A stretch of DNA of 64,000 nucleotides from Legionella_C dresdenensis (GCF_042649825.1 NZ_JBHSAB010000020.1:5553-69552); one strand, 5' to 3'. Counted from the first letter of the stretch, positions 39,108 to 48,509 are shown. Translations and numbers: made by a program. The notes: a model not told the origin generated them from the letters alone.

Positions 39108-39808
39108 TGCAATAATCCCTCTAATAGCGCCCGAAAACGCGGCTGCATATGTTTAATCAATAAGCAGCTAACTGCCTCTTCTGTTAAATCCAAAATAATT
39201 TCTTCATCAACAAGGGAAATTTTAATCCCGGCCATTTTTTTATCATGATGTCCGACGTGTGCACTCAGGCCCTCTCTGAGCATTTGTCGGGTCAGGCTTT
39301 GCACCAGGGTTTTTAATGGATCAGTTGCCATTAACTCCGGATTTGTTCTGATTTCATCAAAATCGAGTACTTTTCCCGGCAATTCAATGGCGATATTTTT
39401 TGCTTTATACGCGTGAAGCTGCTCTACTGAATCAGTGGCCACTAAAAGAATTAATTGCCGTAACATATCATTATTATCCAATTCCTTATCAACCAGCCGC
39501 CTCACTTCCTGAGTAAAACGATCAATCAGGTTTTGCCTCAACTCAAGCCGCATATTTCGTGCAGCGAGTTGCAATGCGTCCTTTGCCGCCTGCTTTTCCT
39601 GCTGAATGGATTGATGGGCGTCATCCATCAGCGCTTTTGATTTAGCCTGGGCATCCTTTAGGATACGATTGGCTTTATCCTGCGCTTGCTGAATGATACG
39701 CGCAGCCTCATCTTTCCCGGCCTTTACACCATCTTGCTTTAAGCGTTCAATTAACGCCTCAACGCCGTGAGAAATTATATTGGCAGCTTTATTTTGCTTT
39801 GATTCCAT
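39104..39808 (-). CDS. atpE: V/A-type ATPase peripheral stalk subunit E
   Basis: A 234-residue protein with a long N-terminal coiled coil (about residues 12-110, Lys/Ala/Gln/Glu-rich, e.g. AARIIQQAQDKANRIL) and a compact C-terminal domain, the E-subunit layout. E forms the stator that holds the A3B3 head. It starts 9 bp after the K gene and overlaps DUF2764. No separate subunit G/H gene is visible, although E normally pairs with one. Confidence 0.86.
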   Translation of the reverse strand: MESKQNKAANIISHGVEALIERLKQDGVKAGKDEAARIIQQAQDKANRILKDAQAKSKALMDDAHQSIQQEKQAAKDALQLAARNMRLELRQNLIDRFTQEVRRLVDKELDNNDMLRQLILLVATDSVEQLHAYKAKNIAIELPGKVLDFDEIRTNPELMATDPLKTLVQSLTRQMLREGLSAHVGHHDKKMAGIKISLVDEEIILDLTEEAVSCLLIKHMQPRFRALLEGLLQ

Positions 39809-39817
39809 CGCAAGCTC

Positions 39818-40258
39818 CTATATTCCATTGCTTAATACCAAAGCAAACACAAAGATAAATACCGCAAACCCTTCAACAATCGCAGCCGGGGCAATAGACA
39901 AACCAAATATTTCAGGCTTGTTCTTGGTCGCATTGATGGCGCTGGCGCAACAGTTGCCTTGTTGAATGGCACAGATCATTAGCGCGATTCCCGCTAGTAA
40001 CCCTATACCAAAGAGTCCGCCGGCAATTTGCGGCGTCACCTGGCGATTAAGCGCAAACATAATGACTATCCCCATAATCGCCTGAGTAGACGGAAGGACG
40101 GAAACACCAATGTATTTACCATACCCACTGTCGGTATCTAACATCACCCCGATTGCAGCCTGTCCTGCAATCGCACAACCGCAAATGCTTCCAATCGTGG
40201 CCAGAGCCATAGGCGCATATATTCCTACCCATCCAAACAATATCATTAACTCATTCAT
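39818..40258 (-). CDS. atpK: V/A-type ATPase membrane rotor subunit K (proteolipid)
   Basis: This is the c-ring subunit. The frame extends upstream, but the ATG at 40258 (MNELMILFG), overlapping the subunit I stop by 8 bp, gives 146 residues and four helices, the normal double-hairpin size. The ion-carrying acid is Glu129 (APAAIVEGF). Gln33 (AGQAAIG), Leu55, Thr58 and Gln59 (VLPSTQ) match sodium ligands of the Enterococcus NtpK ring. The equivalents of its Gln110 and Tyr68 are Asn109 and Met62. Sodium coupling is therefore possible but not certain. Confidence 0.9.
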   Translation of the reverse strand: MNELMILFGWVGIYAPMALATIGSICGCAIAGQAAIGVMLDTDSGYGKYIGVSVLPSTQAIMGIVIMFALNRQVTPQIAGGLFGIGLLAGIALMICAIQQGNCCASAINATKNKPEIFGLSIAPAAIVEGFAVFIFVFALVLSNGI

Positions 40259-42056
40259 GCGAAATCTCCTGTTTCTTAAAGGGCTGATAGCTATAGCCAT
40301 CCTCCTTGATGCTCCATTTAAAAAATTCAATATAGTTAAGCCGAAGGCCATGAACAACTGCACCCAACAGGCATAAAGCCAGATTAAGCGATTGCCCGAC
40401 GAGCAAAACAAGAATCGCCAGCAGCCAACTGCTGGCTTTCCCGGACTCGGTAATATGATGCGCCATAGTATTAAATGTAACCGCTAATGAAGCGCCGGCC
40501 AATCCCAGAGCAAATAAGCGCAGATAACTGAGAATGTCGCCAAATAAAGTGGGTAATTCCGTTAAAGCACTCACACCATGAAAAATCCTTGTTAAGAAAT
40601 TTTTTACGCTGGTAATGGGTTTATTTGAAGCAAAAACCGTAATCAGCAGCAGGCTCAGGATAAAGAGGTAAATCGCGGGCTGAGTAAACATAGTGCTGTG
40701 TTTGATTACACCAAAACCATAGAGCAATGCGGAAACAATTAATAAGATAAATCCGATGGCATGAATCCGCTCATTACGATGCCGGGCAAACCAGGCGCGC
40801 ATGCCGCAGGCAATGCAGATATGTAAACAGCCAATAACGAGCACAAGAATCATCATCCGATTGAAATTATTTATATCGATTATTTTTAGTTTTGCCAGCC
40901 AGCTTCCGGCTTTTGGTTCAACGCCCCAGTAACTGCCCAGCATAACGCCATAGATAATGGAAAAAATACTAATCACCACAGCCAGAGGTCTTAACCATGC
41001 GCCAGCATTGTACCGCCCCATCTTTTTCCAACCCAAAGCGGTACACAGTGCCAACACAATGCCATAGCCGGCATCTGCAAGAATCATCGCAAAAAAAATT
41101 GAAAAAGAAAAAAAGACCATAATCGACGGGTCAAAGGCATGATAGCCCGGGGTCTGATAAAAATTAACCAATTCGGAACCGGCTTGTAACCAGGGCCGCG
41201 ACTCCAGCAGGGTAGGGGGTAATTCGTCTGGTAAAGGTTGCTCAATCGCCAGACTTAATTGCCGCGCTTTACAAAATTCGGCAAGACGCTGCAATTCCGC
41301 CTGCGGAACCCAGGCCTGTAACAGAAAAAACTCTTCATGCTCTTGTGTCTGCCCTAACGCCTTATGCAATTCGGTCCTATCAGAGAATTGCGCCATCTCA
41401 CAAGCCAGTAAATAACGATAGCGGGTTAAATTACGCTGCTCATCCAGCAAATCATCAATACGTTCATTCAACTCATCCAGTTCAGCACGCAATTCCTTTA
41501 GCGCAATGGAACCGGTATGCATTCGGCGAAAGGGAAAATGCTCTTCTTGCGGCTCTTGTTCAGACAACAAAATAATAAAGGCATAATGATTATTGCGGTA
41601 TATTTCCTGCAAAGGGATATCATTCGGAATCCGGGCCAATTCTTTTAAGTTAATTTTATAAAACCATAATTTGATACCGCCTAAATCCTCTTCCGCTGGC
41701 AAAACAAAATCGCCCCATTGCGATACCGCATGAATTCGGGAAGTTAAAAAGTCACGGCGATCAACAGCCGCTCTTAACGCTTGCTGATTAGTCAAGATCT
41801 TCTTCACCACCTCATCGGGGTTAAAATCCCTTTGAGAAAGGCGCGGATTGCCCTGCTCAGATGAATTGTCCAGATAGAGCAAAGCCGCTTTTATCTGATC
41901 CAGTAACGTTGTCGAAGGGGTGGTTAAAGCCGATTTAGAGGGCGGGTTGATTGCAATTAAATGCATGCAGCCCAAAGCCTGCAACCCGGCCACAATATCT
42001 GCCTTGCAGCAGCTCGGGCCTAGCAGACTCACTTTTTCAAACGTTGCGATGCTCAT
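40251..42056 (-). CDS. atpI: V/A-type ATPase subunit I (a-like stator)
   Basis: A 601-residue protein. The N-terminal half is soluble and coiled-coil-rich (ELRAELDELNERIDDLL). The C-terminal half has seven or eight membrane helices and forms the ion half-channels against the K ring. The helix with SALTELPTLFGDILSYLRLFALGLAG contains the conserved Arg region of subunit I. It abuts subunit D with a 1-bp overlap and overlaps K by 8 bp. Confidence 0.94.
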   Translation of the reverse strand: MSIATFEKVSLLGPSCCKADIVAGLQALGCMHLIAINPPSKSALTTPSTTLLDQIKAALLYLDNSSEQGNPRLSQRDFNPDEVVKKILTNQQALRAAVDRRDFLTSRIHAVSQWGDFVLPAEEDLGGIKLWFYKINLKELARIPNDIPLQEIYRNNHYAFIILLSEQEPQEEHFPFRRMHTGSIALKELRAELDELNERIDDLLDEQRNLTRYRYLLACEMAQFSDRTELHKALGQTQEHEEFFLLQAWVPQAELQRLAEFCKARQLSLAIEQPLPDELPPTLLESRPWLQAGSELVNFYQTPGYHAFDPSIMVFFSFSIFFAMILADAGYGIVLALCTALGWKKMGRYNAGAWLRPLAVVISIFSIIYGVMLGSYWGVEPKAGSWLAKLKIIDINNFNRMMILVLVIGCLHICIACGMRAWFARHRNERIHAIGFILLIVSALLYGFGVIKHSTMFTQPAIYLFILSLLLITVFASNKPITSVKNFLTRIFHGVSALTELPTLFGDILSYLRLFALGLAGASLAVTFNTMAHHITESGKASSWLLAILVLLVGQSLNLALCLLGAVVHGLRLNYIEFFKWSIKEDGYSYQPFKKQEISHE

Positions 42057-42649
42057 CAGCGCATCCTCTTTCTTTTAGCGATTTTGGATCGAACCACTGC
42101 CGCTCGCTCATTATCGGTTAAAAAGATCTGGATCAGCCGAATGTTATTTAATGCTCGGGGAATTAATACTTTTTCAAAAAGATTTTTCCGTTGAGTTACG
42201 GTTTGAATCGATTTCGCCAATAATTTTTGCCTGTCGGCGGCAATTTGCAAGCGCAACTGTAATTCAATTTTTGCGCGCAAGGCGTCGATTAACTTTTCAA
42301 ACCATTGCGGGGTATTAAAGTAGACATAATCGAGCGTATTAAAAACTATAGCTTGTAACACCGGTAACTTAACTCCAACAATGTTTTCTTCAGCGATAAC
42401 AATTTCTTTGATTTCCATGAAACTGGTTACCAGATCTATCGTGCCGGCAACCATGGGCAAATCATTTTGAATACTTTGTTCTAATGCGTTTTCCTGTTGG
42501 TTTAACGCGTTAATCTCAGCATCGATATGGCTGCGTTCTGACAATAATTTTTTTCTTTTCAATTCCAAAGACGGCAAAAACCGCTGATAGTTTTTCAGAT
42601 TTCTTTGTTCCTGACTGAGCGATGCTTTATTAAGCTTAATTTGCGACAT
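42056..42649 (-). CDS. atpD: V/A-type ATPase central stalk subunit D
   Basis: Subunit D is the coiled-coil rotor shaft inside the A3B3 head. The frame is open to 42691, but MSQIKLNKASLSQEQRNLKN at 42649 is the conserved N-terminus (197 residues). An in-frame ATG three codons earlier is an alternative. The N- and C-terminal halves are long helices. The C-terminus has the conserved Asn/Ile/Arg-rich segment (LIPRALNNIRLIQIFL) and a basic tail. It overlaps the end of B by about 14 bp. Subunit F, which normally binds D, is not visible in the operon. Confidence 0.9.
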   Translation of the reverse strand: MSQIKLNKASLSQEQRNLKNYQRFLPSLELKRKKLLSERSHIDAEINALNQQENALEQSIQNDLPMVAGTIDLVTSFMEIKEIVIAEENIVGVKLPVLQAIVFNTLDYVYFNTPQWFEKLIDALRAKIELQLRLQIAADRQKLLAKSIQTVTQRKNLFEKVLIPRALNNIRLIQIFLTDNERAAVVRSKIAKRKRMR

Positions 42650-44000
42650 GATCCGCATCCGATTGTGCCCTGGCATTAAAATATTTCGCAACGAGCTCCT
42701 GTTTCATCAATAATTCATTTTCATGAAAGCATTCTGCAAGCGTTTGCCAACATAAATCCAAGGCTTCTTCTAAAGGAATCGAAACTTTAATGTCCATAAA
42801 TCGTTCGCGAAATAAAGAACCGAATTTAAGTAATCGCTCATCAAATTCAGAAATTTCAAAAGCCATTGCCTGTTTTTGTTCCGCCTCACAAGCGGCCGAA
42901 TAAAAGCGGATCATCGTATTCATAATCTGGCTATGATCATCCCGGGTTTGCTTGCCGATCACATGTTGTTTGAGCCGCGACAATGAACCAAAAGGATCAA
43001 TGGAACCTGAATGGAGATATAGCTGCCCTTCGGTGATATAGCCGGTATTATCAGGAACAGGATGGGTGACATCATTTCCTGGCATCGTAGTCACTGAAAG
43101 GATGGTTACCGAACCTGCGCCCTGGAAATCGCAAGCCTTTTCATAGCGTCTTGCTAATTGAGAGTATAAATCTCCCATGTAGCCGCGGTTAGAGGGCACC
43201 CGTTCCATGGCAATACCAACTTCTTTCAAGGCGTCAGCAAACGCAGTCATATCGGTTAATAACACTAACACCCGCTTGCCTTCTTCAATCGCCATTTTCT
43301 CTGCTACTGCTAATGCCATATCGGGAATAAGCAAGCGCTCTAAAATTGAATCGGAGGCCTGATTCACAAACATAATGGTACGCGCAATGGAGCCATGATC
43401 TTCGAAGGTTTTGCGGAAGGCGTAATAATCATCGAACAGTAATCCCATACCGCCAAAAACAATGACGTCAGCTTCAGCCTGAGTCGCAATTTTGGCCAAT
43501 AGCTCATTGTAGGGTTCACCTGCTATAGAAAATATTGGAATTTTCTGGCTTTCAACCAGACAATTAAAAATATCAATCATAGGAATATTGGTGCGAATCA
43601 TCCTGGAGGCCAGCGTTCGCCGTGTTGGATTTACCGTTGCGGTACGAATAGACGTTTTATCATCCTGTTCCAATTTCGGGCCGCCATCAATGGTTTGGCC
43701 AACGCCATTAAATACTCGCCCCAGAATATTGGGGGAATAACTGACTTGCATTGGATGGCCAAGAAACGTGACTGATGCGTCAGTCGATAGCCCTTTCGTA
43801 CTGCCATACACCTGGAGGGTAACGATTTCGTTTTCCAAATGAGTAATCTGAGAGAGCAACACGCCCTTTGAAGTATGAATCAAGGCCAAATCATCCAGTC
43901 TGGGAGCAGATATGGCCTTAGTATCAGGCATAGCCGGAACAACAACTTTCAGAATATCTCCGGTAATTTCGTGAATATTTTTATAGTGAATATTACTCAT
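42636..44000 (-). CDS. atpB: V/A-type ATPase regulatory subunit B
   Basis: B is the non-catalytic nucleotide-binding subunit. The start at 44000 (MSNIHYKNIHEITGD) overlaps the upstream gene by 8 bp, as do other junctions here. Some codons open upstream (to 44027) lie inside the neighbour. The 454-residue protein has SIAGEPYNELLAKIA in place of a P-loop, as expected for B. It also has VLLTDMTAFADALKEV and ERVPSNRGYMGDLYSQLARRYEKA, diagnostic of B. It is the first ATPase gene in the block. Confidence 0.96.
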   Translation of the reverse strand: MSNIHYKNIHEITGDILKVVVPAMPDTKAISAPRLDDLALIHTSKGVLLSQITHLENEIVTLQVYGSTKGLSTDASVTFLGHPMQVSYSPNILGRVFNGVGQTIDGGPKLEQDDKTSIRTATVNPTRRTLASRMIRTNIPMIDIFNCLVESQKIPIFSIAGEPYNELLAKIATQAEADVIVFGGMGLLFDDYYAFRKTFEDHGSIARTIMFVNQASDSILERLLIPDMALAVAEKMAIEEGKRVLVLLTDMTAFADALKEVGIAMERVPSNRGYMGDLYSQLARRYEKACDFQGAGSVTILSVTTMPGNDVTHPVPDNTGYITEGQLYLHSGSIDPFGSLSRLKQHVIGKQTRDDHSQIMNTMIRFYSAACEAEQKQAMAFEISEFDERLLKFGSLFRERFMDIKVSIPLEEALDLCWQTLAECFHENELLMKQELVAKYFNARAQSDADHVAN

Positions 44001-44946
44001 TGCATTCTCTCGTTGTTGCCTTCGCATTAGCCATCATCACAGCCACAGCACATGAGCCAATCCGGGAGCGTACATTATCAGCCCGACTGGTTAAAACGAT
44101 AGGCACTGCCGCGCCTAGAATGATTCCTGCAGAGAGTGCATCGGCAATGATGACCAGTTGCTTGGCTAAAATGTTACCGGCCTCCAAATTAGGAACTACA
44201 AATATATCAACATCGCCTATTACCGTAGATTGAATATGTTTAGTCTGGGCCGCGTGAAGGCTGAACACATTATCGTAAGCGAAGGGGCCATCAACTATGG
44301 CTCCGGTAATTTGCCCGCGTTCTGCCATTTTTGCCAGACACGCGGCATCTGTTGTCGAAATCATTTCGGGATGTATTGTTTCAACTGCGGACAACAATGC
44401 CACTTTGGGTGTTTCATCGTTATTAAATGCATGAAACAAATCAACGGCGTTTTGAATAATGTCTTTTTTAACCATTAAATCAGGCGCGATATTAATGGCT
44501 GCATCGGTGACAATGAATGGCTTATGGTATTTTTCAATCGCCATAATAAAAGCATGGCTAATGCGGCGGCGAGTACGCAATCCATTTTCTTTTTTAATGA
44601 CGGCATGCATTAATTCATCAGTATGCAAACTCCCTTTCATTAAGGCCGCTACTTTTCCTTCACGCGCCAATTGTACTGCTTTTTCTGCAGCATCTGGCGG
44701 TTCTGAAATATTAATCAACTCATAGCGGCTGATGTCTGCCTTCAGCTTTTGTGCAATAGACTGAATTTTGGCTTGTGGGCCAATCAAAACAGGCTCAATC
44801 AATCCCAAATGATTGGCTTCGATAGCCCCTTCAAGTGAATCTTCACTACAGGGGAACACGACACCAACTTTAATTTTTGGCAACGATTGGCATTTTTGCC
44901 GAAAATCTTCCGCTAATTTATCCAAATCAAGTTTTTTTTGTGCCAC
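43993..44946 (-). CDS. Phosphate acetyl/butyryltransferase
   Basis: A 317-residue phosphotransacylase domain protein that interconverts acyl-CoA with acyl-phosphate. Motifs include KGSLHTDELMHAVI, the hallmark TDAAINIAPDL and GPFAYDNVFSL. There is no N-terminal hydratase domain, although the sequence most resembles the enoyl-CoA hydratase/phosphate acyltransferase type. The substrate could be acetyl-, propionyl- or butyryl-CoA. It overlaps the PHB depolymerase gene by 20 bp and subunit B by 8 bp. Acetate kinase, its partner, is in the facing ackA-fabI operon. Confidence 0.88.
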   Translation of the reverse strand: MAQKKLDLDKLAEDFRQKCQSLPKIKVGVVFPCSEDSLEGAIEANHLGLIEPVLIGPQAKIQSIAQKLKADISRYELINISEPPDAAEKAVQLAREGKVAALMKGSLHTDELMHAVIKKENGLRTRRRISHAFIMAIEKYHKPFIVTDAAINIAPDLMVKKDIIQNAVDLFHAFNNDETPKVALLSAVETIHPEMISTTDAACLAKMAERGQITGAIVDGPFAYDNVFSLHAAQTKHIQSTVIGDVDIFVVPNLEAGNILAKQLVIIADALSAGIILGAAVPIVLTSRADNVRSRIGSCAVAVMMANAKATTRECNE

Positions 44947-46288
44947 GTTTTACTCCACCTTTGATTCGCTGGCCGCTTTGTTTTGCAACAAAGGCATTTA
45001 TTTGAGGAATAATATGCTTGCGAAATTTACTGCCATTGAACAAACCATAATGGCCAACGTCCGCAGCAAGATAATATTTTTTCTTATCGTCAGACAGGTT
45101 TTTGCATAAAGTAATGACTGATTTCGTTTGCCCAAGCCCGGTTATATCATCATGCTCGCCTTCGATAATTAAAATTGATGTATTCTTGATATCCTGTAAA
45201 CGAATGGTATTTCCTCTGGATTTATAGTGCCCTTTAGCCAGTAGCTGCTCCTGAAAAACGGTATTAATGGTTTGCATGTAAAATTCAGCCGTTAAATCCA
45301 TTGTTGAAAAATATTCCAGATAAAAACGTATAGTTTTGAAGGCAGCATCACGTTTATTTTCCGCATAATTTTTAATCGCTAATTGCAGGGATTCGATATG
45401 GCGTTGTATATTCATGCTCATAAAGCCGGAAAGCTGCATAAACCCCGGATATACTAATCGCATTGCGCCCGGAAATCGGCCCGGTACCATGGAAATAACG
45501 TTTTGCTGAAACCAGTCATCGCCTCTGGAAACCGCCAGTTCATTGACCGCCGTTGGCGATTTGGTAGTATCAATTGGACCGCCCAGCAAGATAGTGCTGG
45601 TCGGCAAATGGGGATCGTTAACTGTGGACATTAAAGCCAGCGCAGCCAGCACCGGAACTGTCGGCTGACACACCGCCATAACATTTAAATCCGGACCCAG
45701 GAGCCTGAAGTAGGAAATAACGTATTCAATAAAATCATCCAAATCAAACGCCCCCTCTGCCAAAGGTACATCACGGGCATTTTTCCAATCAGTAATATAG
45801 ACATCATAAAAAGGTAACAATCCCTGAACCGTATCCCGCAACAGAGTGGCGTGGTGTCCGGACATAGGAGCGACAAGCAGCATTTTCGGCATTGTGTTAT
45901 CAGCGATGCCCTTTTTCTTGAAGCGCAATAAATCACAAAAGCTTTTACGATCAACGAGCTCCTCAATAATATCGTAGTATTCATCACCTATTTTTACGTC
46001 TTTGATATCAAAGCATGGTTTCTCATAAATATTGGTGATCATATGAGTGACATAGCAGTAACCCGTTAATTCTCTAAAATATTTAATTGTTGAGCGCATA
46101 GCCATTTCACTTAACTCCTTTTGAGCATCAGGTAGAAACGGCACATTGACTGGCAAATTCATGGTATCGGCAATTCGTCTAAAACGCTTGGAAAGAGTAA
46201 GACAATAATCAGAATAAGGCTGCAACGACCTCATTGTGAAATCATACCAGTTATATAATGAACGGCTATCAAGGGGGTTGTTTAGCAT
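44927..46288 (-). CDS. phaZ: Intracellular polyhydroxyalkanoate depolymerase
   Basis: A 453-residue alpha/beta hydrolase of the intracellular PHB depolymerase family. The nucleophile is Cys207 in AVCQPTVPVLAA, as in the Cys-type PhaZ of Cupriavidus. The acid/His residues are probably in EGEHDDITGL and DVGHYGLFNG near the C-terminus. The oxyanion segment is APMSGHHATLL. It has no secretion signal, so it should act on stored polyester granules. It is the first gene of the long ATPase operon. No PHA synthase (phaC) is visible in the window. Confidence 0.9.
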   Translation of the reverse strand: MLNNPLDSRSLYNWYDFTMRSLQPYSDYCLTLSKRFRRIADTMNLPVNVPFLPDAQKELSEMAMRSTIKYFRELTGYCYVTHMITNIYEKPCFDIKDVKIGDEYYDIIEELVDRKSFCDLLRFKKKGIADNTMPKMLLVAPMSGHHATLLRDTVQGLLPFYDVYITDWKNARDVPLAEGAFDLDDFIEYVISYFRLLGPDLNVMAVCQPTVPVLAALALMSTVNDPHLPTSTILLGGPIDTTKSPTAVNELAVSRGDDWFQQNVISMVPGRFPGAMRLVYPGFMQLSGFMSMNIQRHIESLQLAIKNYAENKRDAAFKTIRFYLEYFSTMDLTAEFYMQTINTVFQEQLLAKGHYKSRGNTIRLQDIKNTSILIIEGEHDDITGLGQTKSVITLCKNLSDDKKKYYLAADVGHYGLFNGSKFRKHIIPQINAFVAKQSGQRIKGGVKRGTKKT

Positions 46289-46332
46289 AGAAGCATCCTT
46301 ACTCTATGAATTACTTATATTTTCATTCAAAT

Positions 46333-46363
46333 AGTATAGAAGACTTCCAGTGAAATTTTACAA
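46333..46363 (-). promoter_or_regulatory. Candidate sigma-70 promoter for the phaZ-ATPase operon
   Basis: On the minus strand TTGTAA (46363-46358) and TATACT (46338-46333) are spaced 19 bp apart, about 45 bp before the phaZ ATG. The spacing is long, so confidence is modest. Confidence 0.35.
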
Positions 46364-46417
46364 TGGGGGTAAAATATTTTTCGGGGCTTAATTATATGGT
46401 CTGTTGGATAAAAGGTT

Positions 46418-46443
46418 CGTCTTTGCGAGCGTTCGCAAAGACG
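46418..46443 (-). terminator. Hairpin terminator after the LRR-like gene
   Basis: CGTCTTTGCGA and TCGCAAAGACG form a perfect 11-bp stem with a GCGT loop, 27 bp past the stop of the upstream minus-strand gene. AACCTTTTATCC follows on that strand, which is only weakly U-rich. Confidence 0.6.
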
Positions 46444-46470
46444 GTTTATTTGCAACTTATTAAAATTTGT

Positions 46471-47619
46471 TCACCTAACATGGGGAGTGGCTATACCTCC
46501 CGATTGCTGCGGCTGCAATAACTCTTTTATTTCTTTATTAACAAGATTACCAGTATTATCCATCCAGCCTAATTTGATACATATTTGCCGGCTTCGGTTA
46601 TTATGATTTTGCGCATGTTTTATGATGTCTTCGAATGGCATCAATTTCCTGACGTTGGTATTTCGGAAAAAACCGAAACAGCCTTGCTTGTCCTCTTTCA
46701 ATTGCTGCTTATGGTTTGCAAGAAAAATTCGTTTTAAGCGGTTATTTTCCGACATAGGGCGATTTAATTTTATATTATCATCTTTATAGTCTATCTCAAC
46801 GATACTTTTTGGCACATACGTAAGTATTTGATCAACTCTCTCGCGATTACGACGCTTAAATACCGTCCCGTCCAAGCTATTACCTAACTGCCCCCATTTG
46901 GTGATCTCACTCAAAACAAGGCCTTTTACCATGCTAGTTTTTAATGACTGTAACATTACTCTACTATTGTGCATTATAGTTTCGATATTAATTTCAGAAT
47001 CTATAGCATTCAATTCATGTATTGTTAGTTGCGTGCAGCGAAGTCCGCTAAAAATGTTAGTCAGAGTTTGCCCGTCAGCTGATAAAAACCAGAATCCGTC
47101 AAGTTTAAGTTGCTTTACATTAGCAGGTATATTATCAAAGATAAGCTTTTCATAGCCATTAAGCGACTCAATAAGGGTGGGTTTTAATATCAAGCTTTCG
47201 ATTGATGTAATGGCTTTAAATGCCTCGACAATATTATTGCTATCGACTGGTTTATTCAGATCATAAAAATATTCCTCAAGAATGAGATTTTTAATGGACG
47301 ATGGGATAGCACGACAAAATTGTACGCCTTCCTCGCTTCCATCAATTATAGATACCCCTTTATTGTGTAGGCCGATAACGTGTTGTGGTAAATATTTTAG
47401 TGATTCTCTGATAATTGGCTTTAATCTTGTTGAATTTACATAATCCAGTGAATATTTAACAATTTTAACTCTCACGGGGATTTCGTTATATAATTCAGCC
47501 AGTTCAGCAACTGAGCAGACTTTAACAAATTTTGTTAAATCTAATTCGCCGTCAGCTTGCTTAATTTCCTCTTTAAATTGCGCAATTTGTTGCGGCGAAA
47601 GACTTACTTGTGCAGGCAT
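46471..47619 (-). CDS. Hypothetical protein with LRR-like pattern
   Basis: A 382-residue soluble protein. The frame is open to 47631 with a TTG, but the ATG at 47619 (MPAQVSLSPQQIAQF) is a better start. The region from about residue 90 to 300 has recurrent strand-turn-helix spacing with Leu/Ile at regular positions (IKNLILEEYFYDLN, VKQLKLDGFWFLS, CTQLTIHELNAID), resembling degenerate leucine-rich repeats. There is no signal peptide. The C-terminus is Gln/Gly-rich. A host-targeted effector is one possibility, unproven. A hairpin terminator follows. Confidence 0.68.
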   Translation of the reverse strand: MPAQVSLSPQQIAQFKEEIKQADGELDLTKFVKVCSVAELAELYNEIPVRVKIVKYSLDYVNSTRLKPIIRESLKYLPQHVIGLHNKGVSIIDGSEEGVQFCRAIPSSIKNLILEEYFYDLNKPVDSNNIVEAFKAITSIESLILKPTLIESLNGYEKLIFDNIPANVKQLKLDGFWFLSADGQTLTNIFSGLRCTQLTIHELNAIDSEINIETIMHNSRVMLQSLKTSMVKGLVLSEITKWGQLGNSLDGTVFKRRNRERVDQILTYVPKSIVEIDYKDDNIKLNRPMSENNRLKRIFLANHKQQLKEDKQGCFGFFRNTNVRKLMPFEDIIKHAQNHNNRSRQICIKLGWMDNTGNLVNKEIKELLQPQQSGGIATPHVR

Positions 47620-47760
47620 AAAAAAAACCAATGATAATCTGTATCCATATTGTAAAACACATGAAATATTTGGTCAAGATGATTAAATATAACCAATATT
47701 GGCGGCATTATATTAATATATGTGTTGAGCTGCATTTTATTTAGCTCAACACCTATTCAT

Positions 47761-48321
47761 CTACAAGGGGCATGCAATTTTAGTCCAGGGATTTTCGGTT
47801 ATATTTAATTTCTCTAATAAGGCTTTGCGCAGAGCAGCACTTGAGGAAAGCATTGAGCCCGACCAAAAGCCTGTAGAACAGGTGCTCAAATCACAGTTTC
47901 CTCCGAAAGTGACAAATGTTTGCTCATGTTTTATTTTACAACTGCAGATCGCTTTTTTGGCATTCATAGGATCTACAGTGCATGGTGCGTCCACGCAATC
48001 AGTCCAAGGCTTGCCTCGTGGACAGGTCAAACTTTTCTTGTGATTAAATTGTTTGAATGAAAAAGTTGAAATAACTTTTTTGACTTTAAAAGCCGCTTGC
48101 CTGGGGGCGCGTTTGCCACATTTTTTATACCCTACACTATCCCCTTGCTCCACATCACACGAACAAATAGCGTAATCGGGATGCCTGGGATCAGGAATAC
48201 AAGGCGCGGAAGTACAAAGCGCGTACTCTTGATTACACACGATTGCATCTTTAGCGACTCCTGCATAGGATGCACTGATAAAAAAGAAAATAAAAAATAG
48301 CAGATAACGATAGCTCATCAT
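47761..48321 (-). CDS. Secreted Cys-rich protein with a duplicated domain
   Basis: A 186-residue protein with an N-terminal signal peptide (residues 1-20, cleavage near ASYA). Two copies of a Cys motif follow: YALCTSAPCIPDPRHPDYAI followed by CSC, and later TDCVDAPCTVDPMNAKKAI followed by CSC. The internal duplication has conserved Cys, Pro, Asp and AICSC positions and suggests disulphide-bonded small domains. The family is unknown to me. It is monocistronic with a long 3' spacer. Confidence 0.72.
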   Translation of the reverse strand: MMSYRYLLFFIFFFISASYAGVAKDAIVCNQEYALCTSAPCIPDPRHPDYAICSCDVEQGDSVGYKKCGKRAPRQAAFKVKKVISTFSFKQFNHKKSLTCPRGKPWTDCVDAPCTVDPMNAKKAICSCKIKHEQTFVTFGGNCDLSTCSTGFWSGSMLSSSAALRKALLEKLNITENPWTKIACPL

Positions 48322-48509
48322 GATGTCCTTATAAAATCCCTTTCTACATACCCTTTACTATAAATCAATATTTGCAATCAGGTATTTATATTGCCTGAAT
48401 TCAATGAACTTTCGCCATATTGACAAGTTTTAAAAAAAGCAGCAAGCTAAGCGCCGATGTGTAAATCTCTACTCAAAAAGTTATTTTTACGTTCATTATG
48501 GAGAATGAA

